A stretch of DNA of 64,000 nucleotides from Kitasatospora aureofaciens. Lineage in GTDB: Bacteria; Actinomycetota; Actinomycetes; Streptomycetales; Streptomycetaceae. Positions 18,094 to 26,468 of the stretch are shown in pieces. The notes below the pieces were generated by a model that saw nothing but the letters and a program-made list of their open reading frames with translations, was not told the DNA's origin and made no database searches. The DNA is taken from assembly GCF_019192735.1 (NCBI RefSeq), contig NZ_JAHTKP010000009.1, positions 161,373-225,372 of the forward strand. The letters run 5' to 3'. How positions within the stretch are numbered: position 1 is the first letter of the stretch; each line of letters starts with the position of its first letter. The position numbers and the translations under genes are program-made.

Positions 18094-18890
18094 CCACCGA
18101 CCCCGACCCCGGGCCCGGGCAGGCCGGGCCGACGCCGGGCGGGACCTCGGGGTTCACGCCGCTGATCGAAATGCGCGGCGTCAACAAGCACTTCGGGGAC
18201 CTGCACGTGCTGCAGGACATCGAGCTGACGGTCGGCCGCGGCGAGGTCGTCGTGGTGATCGGGCCGTCCGGCTCCGGCAAGTCCACGCTCTGCCGGGCGA
18301 TCAACCGGCTGGAGCCGATCGAGGCCGGCACCATCCTGATCGACGGCGAGCCGCTGCCCGCGGAGGGCAAGGGGCTCGCCCGGCTGCGCGCCGAGGTCGG
18401 GATGGTGTTCCAGTCCTTCAACCTGTTCGCGCACAAGACCGTGCTGCAGAACGTCTCGCTCGCGCAGATCAAGGTGCGCGGCCGGCCCAAGGCGGAGGCG
18501 GACGCCAAGTCCCGGACGCTGCTGGATCGGGTCGGGCTGGCGTCGCAGGCCGACAAGTACCCGGCGCAGCTCTCGGGCGGGCAGCAGCAGCGGGTGGCGA
18601 TCGCCCGCGCTCTGGCGATGGACCCGAAGGCGCTGCTGTTCGACGAGCCGACCTCGGCCCTCGACCCCGAGATGATCAACGAGGTGCTGGACGTCATGCG
18701 CCGGCTCGCGCACGAGGGCATGACGATGGTCGTGGTCACCCACGAGATGGGTTTCGCCCGGGCCTCCGCCAACCGGGTGGTCTTCATGGCCGATGGCCGG
18801 ATCGTCGAGGACCGCGCCCCGGAGGACTTCTTCAGCGCTCCCGAGAGCGAGCGCGCCCGGGACTTCCTGTCCAAGATCCTGAAGCACTGA
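18090..18890 (+). CDS. Amino-acid ABC transporter ATPase (GluA-like)
   Basis: A 266-residue ATPase of the polar amino acid uptake (PAAT) group. Walker A GPSGSGKST, Q-loop VFQSFNLF, signature LSGGQQQR, Walker B LLFDEPTSALD and the H-loop (VVTHEMGF) are all intact. It drives import together with the binding protein and two permeases that follow. The start is a GTG overlapping the stop of the LapA-like gene. Glutamate/glutamine/aspartate-type specificity is inferred from similarity of the whole four-gene set to gluABCD. Confidence 0.93.
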   Translation: MTTDPDPGPGQAGPTPGGTSGFTPLIEMRGVNKHFGDLHVLQDIELTVGRGEVVVVIGPSGSGKSTLCRAINRLEPIEAGTILIDGEPLPAEGKGLARLRAEVGMVFQSFNLFAHKTVLQNVSLAQIKVRGRPKAEADAKSRTLLDRVGLASQADKYPAQLSGGQQQRVAIARALAMDPKALLFDEPTSALDPEMINEVLDVMRRLAHEGMTMVVVTHEMGFARASANRVVFMADGRIVEDRAPEDFFSAPESERARDFLSKILKH

Positions 18891-18899
18891 GGCGGCGCC

Positions 18900-19796
18900 G
18901 TGACGAGGAAGACCACGCTCGCCGCCGTCATGCTGCTCGCGGTGCTGGCGGCGGGCTGCGGCAAGGCCGGCACCCCGCCGCCCAAGGGCCCGCAGGCCAG
19001 CCTGCTGCCCACCTACCAACTGCAGAACGCCGCCGGGATCACCGGTTCGCCCACCCTGGACGCGGCCCGCGGCCGGGGCCACCTGGTGGTCGGCGCCAAG
19101 GAGGACCAGCCGTACCTGGGCGAGAAGAACCCGGCCACCGGCCAGTACTCCGGCTTCGACATCGAGATCGCCAAGATGGTCGGGGCGTACCTCGGATTCG
19201 CCCCGGACAAGATCCAGTTCAAGACCATCGCCTCGGCCAACCGCGAGACCGCGCTGCAGAACGGCCAGGTGGACTACTACGTCGGCACCTACACCATCAA
19301 CGACAACCGGAAGAAGCTGGTCGGCTTCGCCGGGCCGTACTACGTGGCCGGGCAGTCGCTGCTGGTGCGCAAGAACGACAACAGCATCCACGGCCCCCAG
19401 GACCTGAACGGCAAGAAGGTCTGCTCGGCGGCCGGCTCGACCCCGTACCAGCGGATCCAGTCGCAGTACCCGAAGGCGAAGCTGATCGGCTACGACACCT
19501 ACTCGGCCTGCGTGGACAACCTGATCACCGGCCAGGTCGACACCGTCACCACGGACAGCGCGATCCTGCTGGGCTACGCCGCGAAGGTGCCGGACGAGCT
19601 CAAGGTGGTCGGCCCGCTGTTCTCGAAGGAGCCGTACGGGATCGGCACCCCGAAGAACGACACCGTGCTGCGGTACGCGCTCGACGACGCGCTGGCTCAC
19701 CACGAGCAGAACGGCGACTGGAAGAAGGCCTACGACGCCACCCTCGGCCTCTCCGGGAACCCGGCGCCGACCCCGCCGCCGATCGACCGGTACTGA
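18900..19796 (+). CDS. Amino-acid-binding lipoprotein (GluB-like)
   Basis: A 298-residue extracellular solute-binding protein, family 3. The signal peptide ends in a lipobox, LAVLAAGC, so the mature protein is lipid-anchored at Cys 20 or so. The core has the usual YxGFDIEIAKMVG and QNGQVDYYVGTYTIN elements of polar amino acid binders. GTG start 18900 follows GAGGCGG. Two permeases follow directly. Glutamate/glutamine-type substrate is likely but unproven. Confidence 0.9.
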   Translation: MTRKTTLAAVMLLAVLAAGCGKAGTPPPKGPQASLLPTYQLQNAAGITGSPTLDAARGRGHLVVGAKEDQPYLGEKNPATGQYSGFDIEIAKMVGAYLGFAPDKIQFKTIASANRETALQNGQVDYYVGTYTINDNRKKLVGFAGPYYVAGQSLLVRKNDNSIHGPQDLNGKKVCSAAGSTPYQRIQSQYPKAKLIGYDTYSACVDNLITGQVDTVTTDSAILLGYAAKVPDELKVVGPLFSKEPYGIGTPKNDTVLRYALDDALAHHEQNGDWKKAYDATLGLSGNPAPTPPPIDRY

Positions 19797-19809
19797 GAGA
19801 GGCCGCGCT

Positions 19810-20454
19810 GTGAAAACGCTGACCGACAACTGGTCGACCTACTGGGACGGCTTCCTCGGCACGCTCTTGCTGTTCGCGGTGAGCGCCGTGATGTCGCTGG
19901 TGCTCGGCGTGCTGATCGCGAGCTTCCGGGTCTCGCCGGTGAAGCCGCTGCGGGTCTTCGGCACGGCGTGGGTGACGCTGCTGCGCAACACCCCGCTGAC
20001 TCTGCTGTTCTTCATCGTGGTGCTGGGCCTGCCGCGGTTCAACATCACGCTGCCCTTCTACACGTTCGCGGTGCTCGCGCTCGGCTGCTACACCTCGGCG
20101 TTCGTCTGCGAGGCGATGCGCTCGGGGGTCAACACCGTGCCCGTCGGGCAGGGGGAGGCCGCGCGCAGCCTGGGCATGACGTTCGGGCAGACGATGGGCC
20201 TGGTGGTGCTGCCGCAGGCGTACCGGTCGGTGGTGGCGCCGATCGGCAGTGTGATGATCGCGCTGGCGAAGAACTCGGCGATCGCCGGTTCGTTCAGCGT
20301 CACCGAGCTGCTGGGCACCTACCGGACCATCAACGAGTTGGGGTACAGCATCATCTGGACCTTCGTCTGGATCGCCGTCGGCTATCTGATCATCACCCTG
20401 GCCATCAGCGCCGTGTTCAACCTGCTGGAACGACGACTGGCGGTGTCGCGATGA
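19810..20454 (+). CDS. Amino-acid ABC permease (GluC-like)
   Basis: A 214-residue inner-membrane permease of the HisMQ type with about five helices. The EAA loop (PVGQGEAARSLGMTFGQTM) that docks the ATPase is present in the second half. It starts at GTG 19810 with GAGAGAGG upstream; its stop overlaps the ATG of the second permease (ATGA). Confidence 0.92.
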   Translation: MKTLTDNWSTYWDGFLGTLLLFAVSAVMSLVLGVLIASFRVSPVKPLRVFGTAWVTLLRNTPLTLLFFIVVLGLPRFNITLPFYTFAVLALGCYTSAFVCEAMRSGVNTVPVGQGEAARSLGMTFGQTMGLVVLPQAYRSVVAPIGSVMIALAKNSAIAGSFSVTELLGTYRTINELGYSIIWTFVWIAVGYLIITLAISAVFNLLERRLAVSR

Positions 20455-21320
20455 CCGTTGAATCCTCGGCACTGTACGACATCCCCGGCCCGAAGGCGCT
20501 CGCCCGGCACCGGCTGTACGGCATGATCGCGCTGGCACTGATCGCGGCGCTGATCGGGTGGATCGTCTACATGCTGTTCCACACCCACCAGTTCACGTAC
20601 CAGAAGTGGATGCCCTTCGAGTACCGGGGCGTCCAGGACCTGCTGCTGCGCGGGCTCGGGAACACCCTGCGGGCCTTCGGCTGGACGGTGCTGTTCGCGC
20701 TGCCGTTCGGCGCGCTGTTCGCGGCCGGGCGGCTGTCCGACCACCGGGTGGTGCGCTGGTTCGCCACGCTGGTGGTGGAGTTCTTCCAGGCCATGCCGGT
20801 GCTGGTGATGATCTTCTTCGTGTTCGTCGCCCTCAAGGTGCAGCCCCTCTGGGCGCTGGTGGCCGGGCTGGTGCTGTACAACGGCTCGGTGCTGGCCGAG
20901 GTGTTCCGGGCCGGCGTGCTCGCGGTGCCCAAGGGGCAGCGGGAGGCGGCGTTCGCGCTCGGCATGCGCAAGACCCAGGTGATGACCTACGTGCTGGTGC
21001 CACAGGCCAGCCGGGCGATGCTGCCGGCCATCATCAGCCAGCTGGTGGTCGCGCTCAAGGACACCTCGCTCGGCTTCCTGATCACCTACGAGGAGTTCCT
21101 GCACGCGGGCAAGCTGATCGCCACCAACCTCGACTACGACCTGCCGTTCATCCCGGTGGTGATCGTGATCGCGCCGATCTACATCGGGATGTGTCTGCTG
21201 CTCTCGTGGCTCGCCCGCTGGGTCGAGCGGCGCAGCCGGCGCAGTCCGAGCGTGCGGGGTGGGGCGCCGGTGGCGAAGGCCGGGGTGGCGATGGGGCTGC
21301 CGCCGTCGGCGCAGCAGTGA
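20451..21320 (+). CDS. Amino-acid ABC permease (GluD-like)
   Basis: A 289-residue permease, larger than its partner because of an N-terminal extension and a short positively charged C-terminal tail. The EAA loop (VPKGQREAAFALGMRKTQ) is intact, and about six hydrophobic helices are visible. The two permeases form the heterodimeric channel. It is the last gene of the importer operon; a LysR regulator follows on the same strand after 143 bp. Confidence 0.92.
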   Translation: MTVESSALYDIPGPKALARHRLYGMIALALIAALIGWIVYMLFHTHQFTYQKWMPFEYRGVQDLLLRGLGNTLRAFGWTVLFALPFGALFAAGRLSDHRVVRWFATLVVEFFQAMPVLVMIFFVFVALKVQPLWALVAGLVLYNGSVLAEVFRAGVLAVPKGQREAAFALGMRKTQVMTYVLVPQASRAMLPAIISQLVVALKDTSLGFLITYEEFLHAGKLIATNLDYDLPFIPVVIVIAPIYIGMCLLLSWLARWVERRSRRSPSVRGGAPVAKAGVAMGLPPSAQQ

Positions 21321-21418
21321 GCCGGCCGGTGCGCCGCCAGTCGGCCGGGTGGGAAGGCTGGTTCGAGGCTGAACCATAGGTGCGGGTGGGGTCCGGTCCG
21401 ACACCTCCAATTTCCTCT

Positions 21419-21424
21419 TATGAT
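21419..21424 (+). promoter_or_regulatory. Possible -10 box of the LysR gene
   Basis: TATGAT lies 40 bp before the LysR ATG in a locally AT-rich patch (CCAATTTCCTCTTATGATT). No good -35 is seen at 17 bp, so the promoter may need an activator. Confidence 0.4.
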
Positions 21425-21463
21425 TGCGAGGGGGCTGGAGGCAGACGACCGGGCGGAGGGGCC

Positions 21464-22378
21464 ATGGAGCCGGTGTTCGACTCGCGGCACATCAGGACGT
21501 TCCACGAGGTCGTCCGGGCCGGATCCTACTCGGCGGCGGCCCGCGAACTCGGCTACACCCAGCCCGCCATCACCCAGCAGATGAAGGCGCTCGAACGCAC
21601 CGTCGGGGTCCCGCTGTTCACCCGGGCCGGGCGCGGACTGCGGCTCACCGAGGCCGGCGAGGCGCTCTCCCGGCACGCCGAGCTGATCCTCGGCAGCCTC
21701 TCCGCCGCCCAGCAGCAGCTCGCCGCGCTCGCCCGGCTGCGCACCGGGCGGGTCCGGGTCTGCGCCTTCCCCAGCGCCAACGCCACCCTGATTCCCGAGG
21801 CGATGGCCCGGCTGCTCGCCGAGCACCCCGGCGTGCGGGTCGAGCTGCTGGAGGCCGAGCCGCCGGACTCCGTCCAGCGGCTGCTGCGCGGGGAGTGCGA
21901 CATCGCGCTGGCCTTCCGCTATCCCGGTGGCGCGACCGAGGTGCCGGACGGGCTGGACGAGATCCCGCTGATGGAGGACCTGCTCACCGTGCTGCTGCCG
22001 GTCGGGCACCCGCTCGGCCGCCGGCATGCCGTCCGGCTCGCCGACCTCGACGGCGAGCGCTGGATCGCCGGGTGCCCGCGCTGCCGTGCGAACCTGCTGC
22101 ACGTGTGTGCGGAGGAGGGCTTCGCGCCGGACATCGTGTTCTCGACGGACGACAACCTCGCGGTGCAGAGCCTCGTCGCCGCCGGGGTCGGGATCGCGCT
22201 GATGCCCGCGCTCGTGCTCTCCTTCATGTGCCACCGCAAGGTCACCGGGCGGGCCGTCGAGCCGCACCTGCGGCGGCAGGTGAGCGCGTACGTGCTGCGC
22301 GAGCACCGGCGGATCCCGGCCACCGCGCTCGTCCTGGACCACCTGCGGCAGGCGGCGGCGAGCCGGGTGGGGTGCTGA
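21464..22378 (+). CDS. LysR-family transcriptional regulator
   Basis: A 304-residue regulator: N-terminal winged helix (GSYSAAARELGYTQPAITQQ as the helix-turn-helix, residues about 16-40), linker helix, and a LysR substrate-binding domain. A pair of cysteines (CPRC and a later C) lies in the effector domain. ATG 21464 is preceded by GGAGGGG. It follows the glutamate-type importer on the same strand, so it may control that operon or the downstream sulfur genes; LysR proteins are more often divergent from their targets, so the link is weak. Confidence 0.9.
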   Translation: MEPVFDSRHIRTFHEVVRAGSYSAAARELGYTQPAITQQMKALERTVGVPLFTRAGRGLRLTEAGEALSRHAELILGSLSAAQQQLAALARLRTGRVRVCAFPSANATLIPEAMARLLAEHPGVRVELLEAEPPDSVQRLLRGECDIALAFRYPGGATEVPDGLDEIPLMEDLLTVLLPVGHPLGRRHAVRLADLDGERWIAGCPRCRANLLHVCAEEGFAPDIVFSTDDNLAVQSLVAAGVGIALMPALVLSFMCHRKVTGRAVEPHLRRQVSAYVLREHRRIPATALVLDHLRQAAASRVGC

Positions 22379-22390
22379 GGCCGGTCGTGG

Positions 22391-22490
22391 GTGGGCTGAT
22401 TGTGGTCCTGCCGGGGCTGAGTCGTTCCTGGGTGGGCTGATCGTGGTCCTGACGGGGTTGGGCCCGTTCCTGCTTGGGCTGATCGTGGGC
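22391..22490 (+). repeat. 41-bp tandem repeat, about 2.4 copies
   Basis: TGGGCTGATYGTGGTCCTG begins at 22392 and 22433, and a shortened third copy begins at 22475. Units share about 85% identity over 41-42 bp. The array sits 14 bp after the LysR stop. Confidence 0.82.
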
Positions 22491-22569
22491 GGATTCATAA
22501 GTGGACGTTGGGGGACGGCTTAAGAACCCTCGTTGGACGTGATAGGTCTGTCTGGCCGAATCTGCTGCC

Positions 22570-23151
22570 ATGACACCCTCAGCCACGGTCGGCAGCGACC
22601 GGCTCACCGGGCGGATGGCCGCCCTGATCGGCGAGATCCGCGCCGTCGTGGACCGCGGCCTGCCACCGGAACTCACCGCGTACCTGGTCGGCGAACGCCT
22701 CGCCCCGCACCTGCTGGTCGACCCCAACGGGCCCGACGCGCTGCTCACCCCCGCCCAGTGCGAGGGTGACCCCGCGCGTTACCGGCAGCACGTCGTGCAC
22801 GCCGAGGAGGACGGCGGCTTCTCCGTCGTCGCCCTCGTCTGGCTGCCCGGCCAGCAGACCCCGATCCACGACCACGTCTCCTGGTGCGTGGCCGGCGTCC
22901 ACCAGGGCCAGGAGAGCGAGACCCGCTACCGGCTCGTCTCCGACGGGCGCACCGCCCACCTCGTCGAGACCGAGCACGTCGCCGGCCCGGCCGGCACCGT
23001 CGCAGCCTTCGCGCCGCCCGGCGACATCCACCTGGTGCGCAATGCGTGCAGTACCACGGCCATCTCCATTCACGTGTACGGCGCCGACGTCTCACGGCTC
23101 GGCACCAGCATCCGGCGGGTCTACCGGCTGCCCGCCGACCAGCAGCGGTGA
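22570..23151 (+). CDS. Cysteine dioxygenase-like cupin
   Basis: A 193-residue double-stranded beta-helix protein. The metal motif TPIHDHVSWC gives H100 and H102, and H154 in GDIHLVRN completes a three-His iron site, as in cysteine/thiol dioxygenases. These enzymes oxidise cysteine or related thiols to sulfinates. The ATG is used; there is no obvious ribosome binding site, so the mRNA may be leaderless. The next gene, 7 bp downstream, is a YeiH-type exporter, which suggests removal of sulfur oxidation products. The thiol substrate cannot be decided. Confidence 0.82.
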   Translation: MTPSATVGSDRLTGRMAALIGEIRAVVDRGLPPELTAYLVGERLAPHLLVDPNGPDALLTPAQCEGDPARYRQHVVHAEEDGGFSVVALVWLPGQQTPIHDHVSWCVAGVHQGQESETRYRLVSDGRTAHLVETEHVAGPAGTVAAFAPPGDIHLVRNACSTTAISIHVYGADVSRLGTSIRRVYRLPADQQR

Positions 23152-23158
23152 GCGCGGC

Positions 23159-24250
23159 GTGGCACTGACACTCCGCGAGCGGGCCACCCGCACCCGCTCA
23201 CTTCCCCCGCTCGGCGGGGACGCCCCCGGGCTGCTGCTCACCGCGGCCGGGGTGGCCGCGGCGCTGGCCGTCCACGCGGCCGTACCGGCCGTGCCCAAGC
23301 TCACCGCGGCCGTCGTGCTCGGCATGGCGGCGGCCCACCTGCCCGGGCTGCGCCCGGTGGTCCGCGGGGTGGCCCGGTCCGGGCTCTCGCTGGCCGGGAA
23401 GCGGCTGATGCGGCTCGGGATCGTGCTGCTCGGCCTCAAGCTCAGCCTGGGCGACGTCCTCGGCCTCGGCTGGGCCACCGTCGCCATGGTGCTCGCCGTG
23501 GTGGCGGCGACCTTCGCAGGCACGCTCTGGCTCGGGCGCAAGCTCGGGCTGCCCGGGGACCAGCCGCTGCTGGTGGCCACCGGGTACTCGATCTGCGGCG
23601 CCTCGGCGATCGGCGCGGTCAGCCAGGCGGCGGGCAGCGAGGAGGAGGACGTCGCCGCCTCCGTCGCGCTGGTGACGCTCTGCGGCACGCTCGCGATCGC
23701 CGTGCTGCCGCTGCTCCGGCACCCGCTCGGGCTCGGCGAGGCGGAGTTCGGGCGCTGGGTCGGCGCGAGCGTGCACGACGTCGGGCAGGTGGTCGCCACC
23801 GCGCAGACCGGTGGGGCCGGGGCGCTGCGCGAGGCCGTCCTGGTCAAGCTGATGCGGGTGGTGCTGCTGGCACCGCTGGTTGCCGCGGTGGCGGTCGCAG
23901 TGCGGCGGAGGCAGCAGTGGGTGAAGCAGCAGTGGGCGGAAGAGAACATTAGTGAAGATAGTTCTAAAGACTCGATCAAAAGCGGCAGTCGGCCGCCGAT
24001 CGTCCCGCTGTTCGTGGCGGGGTTCCTCGCGATGATCGTCCTGCGGACCACCGGGGTACTGCCGGAGCGGGCGCTGACCCTGGCCGGGGACGCCCAGGAA
24101 CTGCTGCTGGCCGCCGCCTTGTTCGGCCTCGGCAGTGCCGTGCACCTGCCGACCATGGTTCGCACCGGCGGGCGGATCGCCCTGCTCGGGCTCGGCTCCT
24201 GGGTGATGGTCGCGGGCGTCTCGTACGCCGGAGTACTGCTCACGACGTGA
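23159..24250 (+). CDS. YeiH/UPF0324-family membrane exporter
   Basis: A 363-residue polytopic membrane protein with about ten hydrophobic helices. The family signatures GYSICGASAIGAV and VGASVHDVGQVVAT are clear. Members are annotated as putative sulfate/sulfonate exporters, although direct evidence is limited. It is probably cotranscribed with the cysteine dioxygenase-like gene (7-bp gap), fitting export of sulfite/sulfate from thiol oxidation. A cytoplasmic loop near residues 260-278 is encoded by a strikingly AT-rich patch (23938-23990) with codons rare in this genome. Start GTG 23159. Confidence 0.87.
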   Translation: MALTLRERATRTRSLPPLGGDAPGLLLTAAGVAAALAVHAAVPAVPKLTAAVVLGMAAAHLPGLRPVVRGVARSGLSLAGKRLMRLGIVLLGLKLSLGDVLGLGWATVAMVLAVVAATFAGTLWLGRKLGLPGDQPLLVATGYSICGASAIGAVSQAAGSEEEDVAASVALVTLCGTLAIAVLPLLRHPLGLGEAEFGRWVGASVHDVGQVVATAQTGGAGALREAVLVKLMRVVLLAPLVAAVAVAVRRRQQWVKQQWAEENISEDSSKDSIKSGSRPPIVPLFVAGFLAMIVLRTTGVLPERALTLAGDAQELLLAAALFGLGSAVHLPTMVRTGGRIALLGLGSWVMVAGVSYAGVLLTT

Positions 24251-24349
24251 CGGGAAACCCGGCGGGCGCGGGTGCGGGCTCCGCTATTGTCGGGCGGGTA
24301 CTGGTCCTCCGGGACGGTCCCGCATTCGAGTTCGCCGAGGAAGGCGTAT

Positions 24350-25078
24350 ATGTCCACCGCACTGCCCGAACGGGACGGCCGCGAGGCCGTCGTCACGCTC
24401 GACCGGCGCGAAGGGCCGTTCGGCGAGGTGGTACTGCGGCAGCGTGGGCGGCACTTCGAGATCATCGCCAACGGCTGCTTCCTGATGGACACCGCCGACG
24501 GCCGCTCCGAGCGGCTGCTGATCCAGGCCGCGCTCGACGAGCTCGATCGCGCCGGCAGCAGCGGGAGTATTGGCGGCATCGTTGAGCGGCCCTCGGTGCT
24601 GATCGGCGGCCTCGGTGTCGGGTTCTCGCTCGCCTACGCGGTGGCCGAGCCGCGCTGGGGGCGGATCGCCATCGTCGAGCGCGAGACCGCGATCATCGAC
24701 TGGCACCGGACCGGGCCGCTGGGCGCCTTCTCCGGCGGCGCGCTGGAGGACGAGCGGGTCGCGGTCCTCCACACCGACCTGCTGGAGTACCTGGCCGCGG
24801 CGGACGGCGAGCGTTACCACGCGCTGTGCCTGGACATCGACAACGGCCCGGACTGGACCGTCACCGACGCCAACGCCGGGCTGTACGGCCCGGATGGGCT
24901 CGCGGTCCTCTGGCACCGGCTCCAGCCCGGCGGGGTGCTGGCGGTGTGGAGCGCGCAGCCGTCCCCGGCCTTCGAGGAGGCGCTGCGAGCGGCGGGCTTC
25001 TCGGGCGTCGCCACGCACGAGATCCCGGTCTCCCGGGGCGTGCCGGACGTGGTGCACCTGGCCCGGCGCGCGGGCTGA
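24350..25078 (+). CDS. Spermidine synthase-like SAM-dependent methyltransferase-fold protein
   Basis: A 242-residue Rossmann-fold protein related to spermidine synthases and class I methyltransferases. VLIGGLGVGFSLAYA is the nucleotide-binding glycine motif, IAIVERETAIIDWH the acidic strand 2, and LCLDIDNGPDW the strand 4 motif. Whether it makes polyamines or methylates cannot be told. ATG 24350 follows GAGGAAGG. It begins 99 bp after the exporter stop and may have its own promoter. Confidence 0.75.
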   Translation: MSTALPERDGREAVVTLDRREGPFGEVVLRQRGRHFEIIANGCFLMDTADGRSERLLIQAALDELDRAGSSGSIGGIVERPSVLIGGLGVGFSLAYAVAEPRWGRIAIVERETAIIDWHRTGPLGAFSGGALEDERVAVLHTDLLEYLAAADGERYHALCLDIDNGPDWTVTDANAGLYGPDGLAVLWHRLQPGGVLAVWSAQPSPAFEEALRAAGFSGVATHEIPVSRGVPDVVHLARRAG

Positions 25079-25280
25079 CCGCGAGCTGCGTTCAACTTCC
25101 CGGCTGCTTCAGGCCGTTGTCGACGGCGGCCATCAACTCGCTGTTGGTGGTGTCCCGTCGAAGGAGCAGATCATCGCGTCGGCCCACAGGCGCCAAATGG
25201 TAAAGATCTCTTGCCTGTTCGGTCCGCGGGTGGTCGTGCGGGTGTGGGGTGGGTGGGCGGCTGTTAGCCTCGGCCGTGGG

Positions 25281-25294
25281 TAGTGCACTAGTGC
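25281..25294. promoter_or_regulatory. Overlapping palindromes before the GntR/TetR gene
   Basis: TAGTGCACTA (25281-25290) and GCACTAGTGC (25285-25294) are two perfect 10-bp palindromes that overlap by six bases. They end 16 bp before the ATG and directly precede the GGAGGAG ribosome binding site, a good position for autorepression. Confidence 0.6.
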
Positions 25295-25310
25295 GGTGTG
25301 GAGGAGTGGC

Positions 25311-26318
25311 ATGGCTGAGGGCGGGACGCCGTCGGGGCGGATCCTGGCCGAGCTGCGGCGGCGGATCACCAGCGGGGAGCTGGCGCCGGGGGAGCGGGTG
25401 CCGTCCACCCGGCGGATCACCCGGGAGTGGGGTGTGGCGATGGCCACCGCGACCAAGGTGCTGACCCGGTTGCGGGAGGAGGGGCTGGTCCGGGCGGTGC
25501 CGGGGGTCGGGACGGTGGTCGCGGCGGCTGGGGCTGCTGCTTCGGCTCCTGCTGTGTCGGGCGCCTCGGGTGCCTCGGGCGCGGCTTCGGAGCGGGCGTC
25601 GGGTGAGTCCGGGGTGCGGCGGGCGCGGGCCGGGGAACGGGACCTCACCCGGGAGCGGATCGTCGCGACGGCGGTGCAGGTGGCCGACGCGGAGGGGCTG
25701 ACGGCGCTGTCGATGCGCCGGGTCGCGACCGAGCTCGGCGCCGCGACCATGTCGCTCTACCGCCATGTGCCCGGCAAGGACGACCTGTTGAGGCTCATGA
25801 TGGACGAGGCGTTCCGCGAGGAGCCGCTGCCGGATCGGTTGCCCGGTGGCTGGCGGGAAGGCCTGGAGGCGGTCGCGCGGCTGCAGTGGCGGATCTACCG
25901 GCGCCACCCCTGGCTGGCGGCCACGATGTCGTTCACCCGGCCGGTGATGGCGCCGGACGTGGCCGTGCACACCGAGCGGTCGATGGCTGCGCTGGCCGGA
26001 CTGGGGCTGGAGCAGGAGGAGATGGCCCAGGCCTCGGTCACCCTGGCGGCCTTCGTCTGCGGGCTGGCCGTTCACTTCGAGCGGGAGGCGCAGGCCGAGC
26101 AGGACAGCGGGATGTCCGCGGACGAGTGGATGGACCTCCAGGACGGCGAGGATCACGACCGGCTGATGGCGGACCCGGAGCGGTTCCCGATGTTCGACGC
26201 GCTGAACCGGGGTCCGGAGATCGACATGAGTCTGGACGCGCTGTTCGAGTTCGGGGTGGCGCGGATGCTGGACGGGATCGGCGCGGTGATCGAGCGGCGG
26301 GCGGTTTCGGGGGCGTGA
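25311..26318 (+). CDS. GntR-TetR hybrid transcriptional regulator
   Basis: A 335-residue fusion. Residues 1-70 form a GntR winged helix (RITSGELAPGERVPSTRRI and a second recognition segment). An Ala/Ser-rich linker follows to about residue 105. Then comes a complete TetR DNA-binding domain (RIVATAVQVADAEGLTALSM... SLYRHVPGKDDLL) and a TetR C-terminal ligand domain. This architecture is known in actinomycetes, usually controlling drug export or resistance. ATG 25311 follows GGAGGAG. There is no linked target gene other than itself. Confidence 0.88.
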   Translation: MAEGGTPSGRILAELRRRITSGELAPGERVPSTRRITREWGVAMATATKVLTRLREEGLVRAVPGVGTVVAAAGAAASAPAVSGASGASGAASERASGESGVRRARAGERDLTRERIVATAVQVADAEGLTALSMRRVATELGAATMSLYRHVPGKDDLLRLMMDEAFREEPLPDRLPGGWREGLEAVARLQWRIYRRHPWLAATMSFTRPVMAPDVAVHTERSMAALAGLGLEQEEMAQASVTLAAFVCGLAVHFEREAQAEQDSGMSADEWMDLQDGEDHDRLMADPERFPMFDALNRGPEIDMSLDALFEFGVARMLDGIGAVIERRAVSGA

Positions 26319-26340
26319 GCGGGCCTCCGCGCGGGGCTGA

Positions 26341-26457
26341 CAGCTGACAAGTAACAAGTAACAGATAACAGATGACAGCGAACAGAGTTTGTTATCTGTT
26401 ATCTGTTATCTGTTATCTGTTCGCTGTCATCTGTTACCTGTCTGCCGTCGTCTGCCC
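26341..26457. repeat. Heptamer-built inverted repeat, copy 1
   Basis: The right arm is a run of nine heptamers starting with four exact GTTATCT units (26391-26418) and drifting to GTTCGCT, GTCATCT, GTTACCT. The left arm has five complementary heptamers (ACAAGTA, ACAGATA, ACAGATG, ACAGCGA). A 20-bp perfect inverted repeat joins 26366-26385 to 26417-26436. It fills the space between two convergent genes. Confidence 0.9.
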
Positions 26458-26468
26458 GGCGGGGCGGC

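Noticed and set aside
25092..25240. Remnant of a minus-strand gene ending in MAAVDNGLKQPGS
   Set aside because: It reads a little like real protein, but is too short to assign and continues into the shadow of the GntR/TetR gene.
26391..26453. Possible CRISPR array
   Set aside because: Units are 7 bp with no unique spacers, and no cas genes are present.
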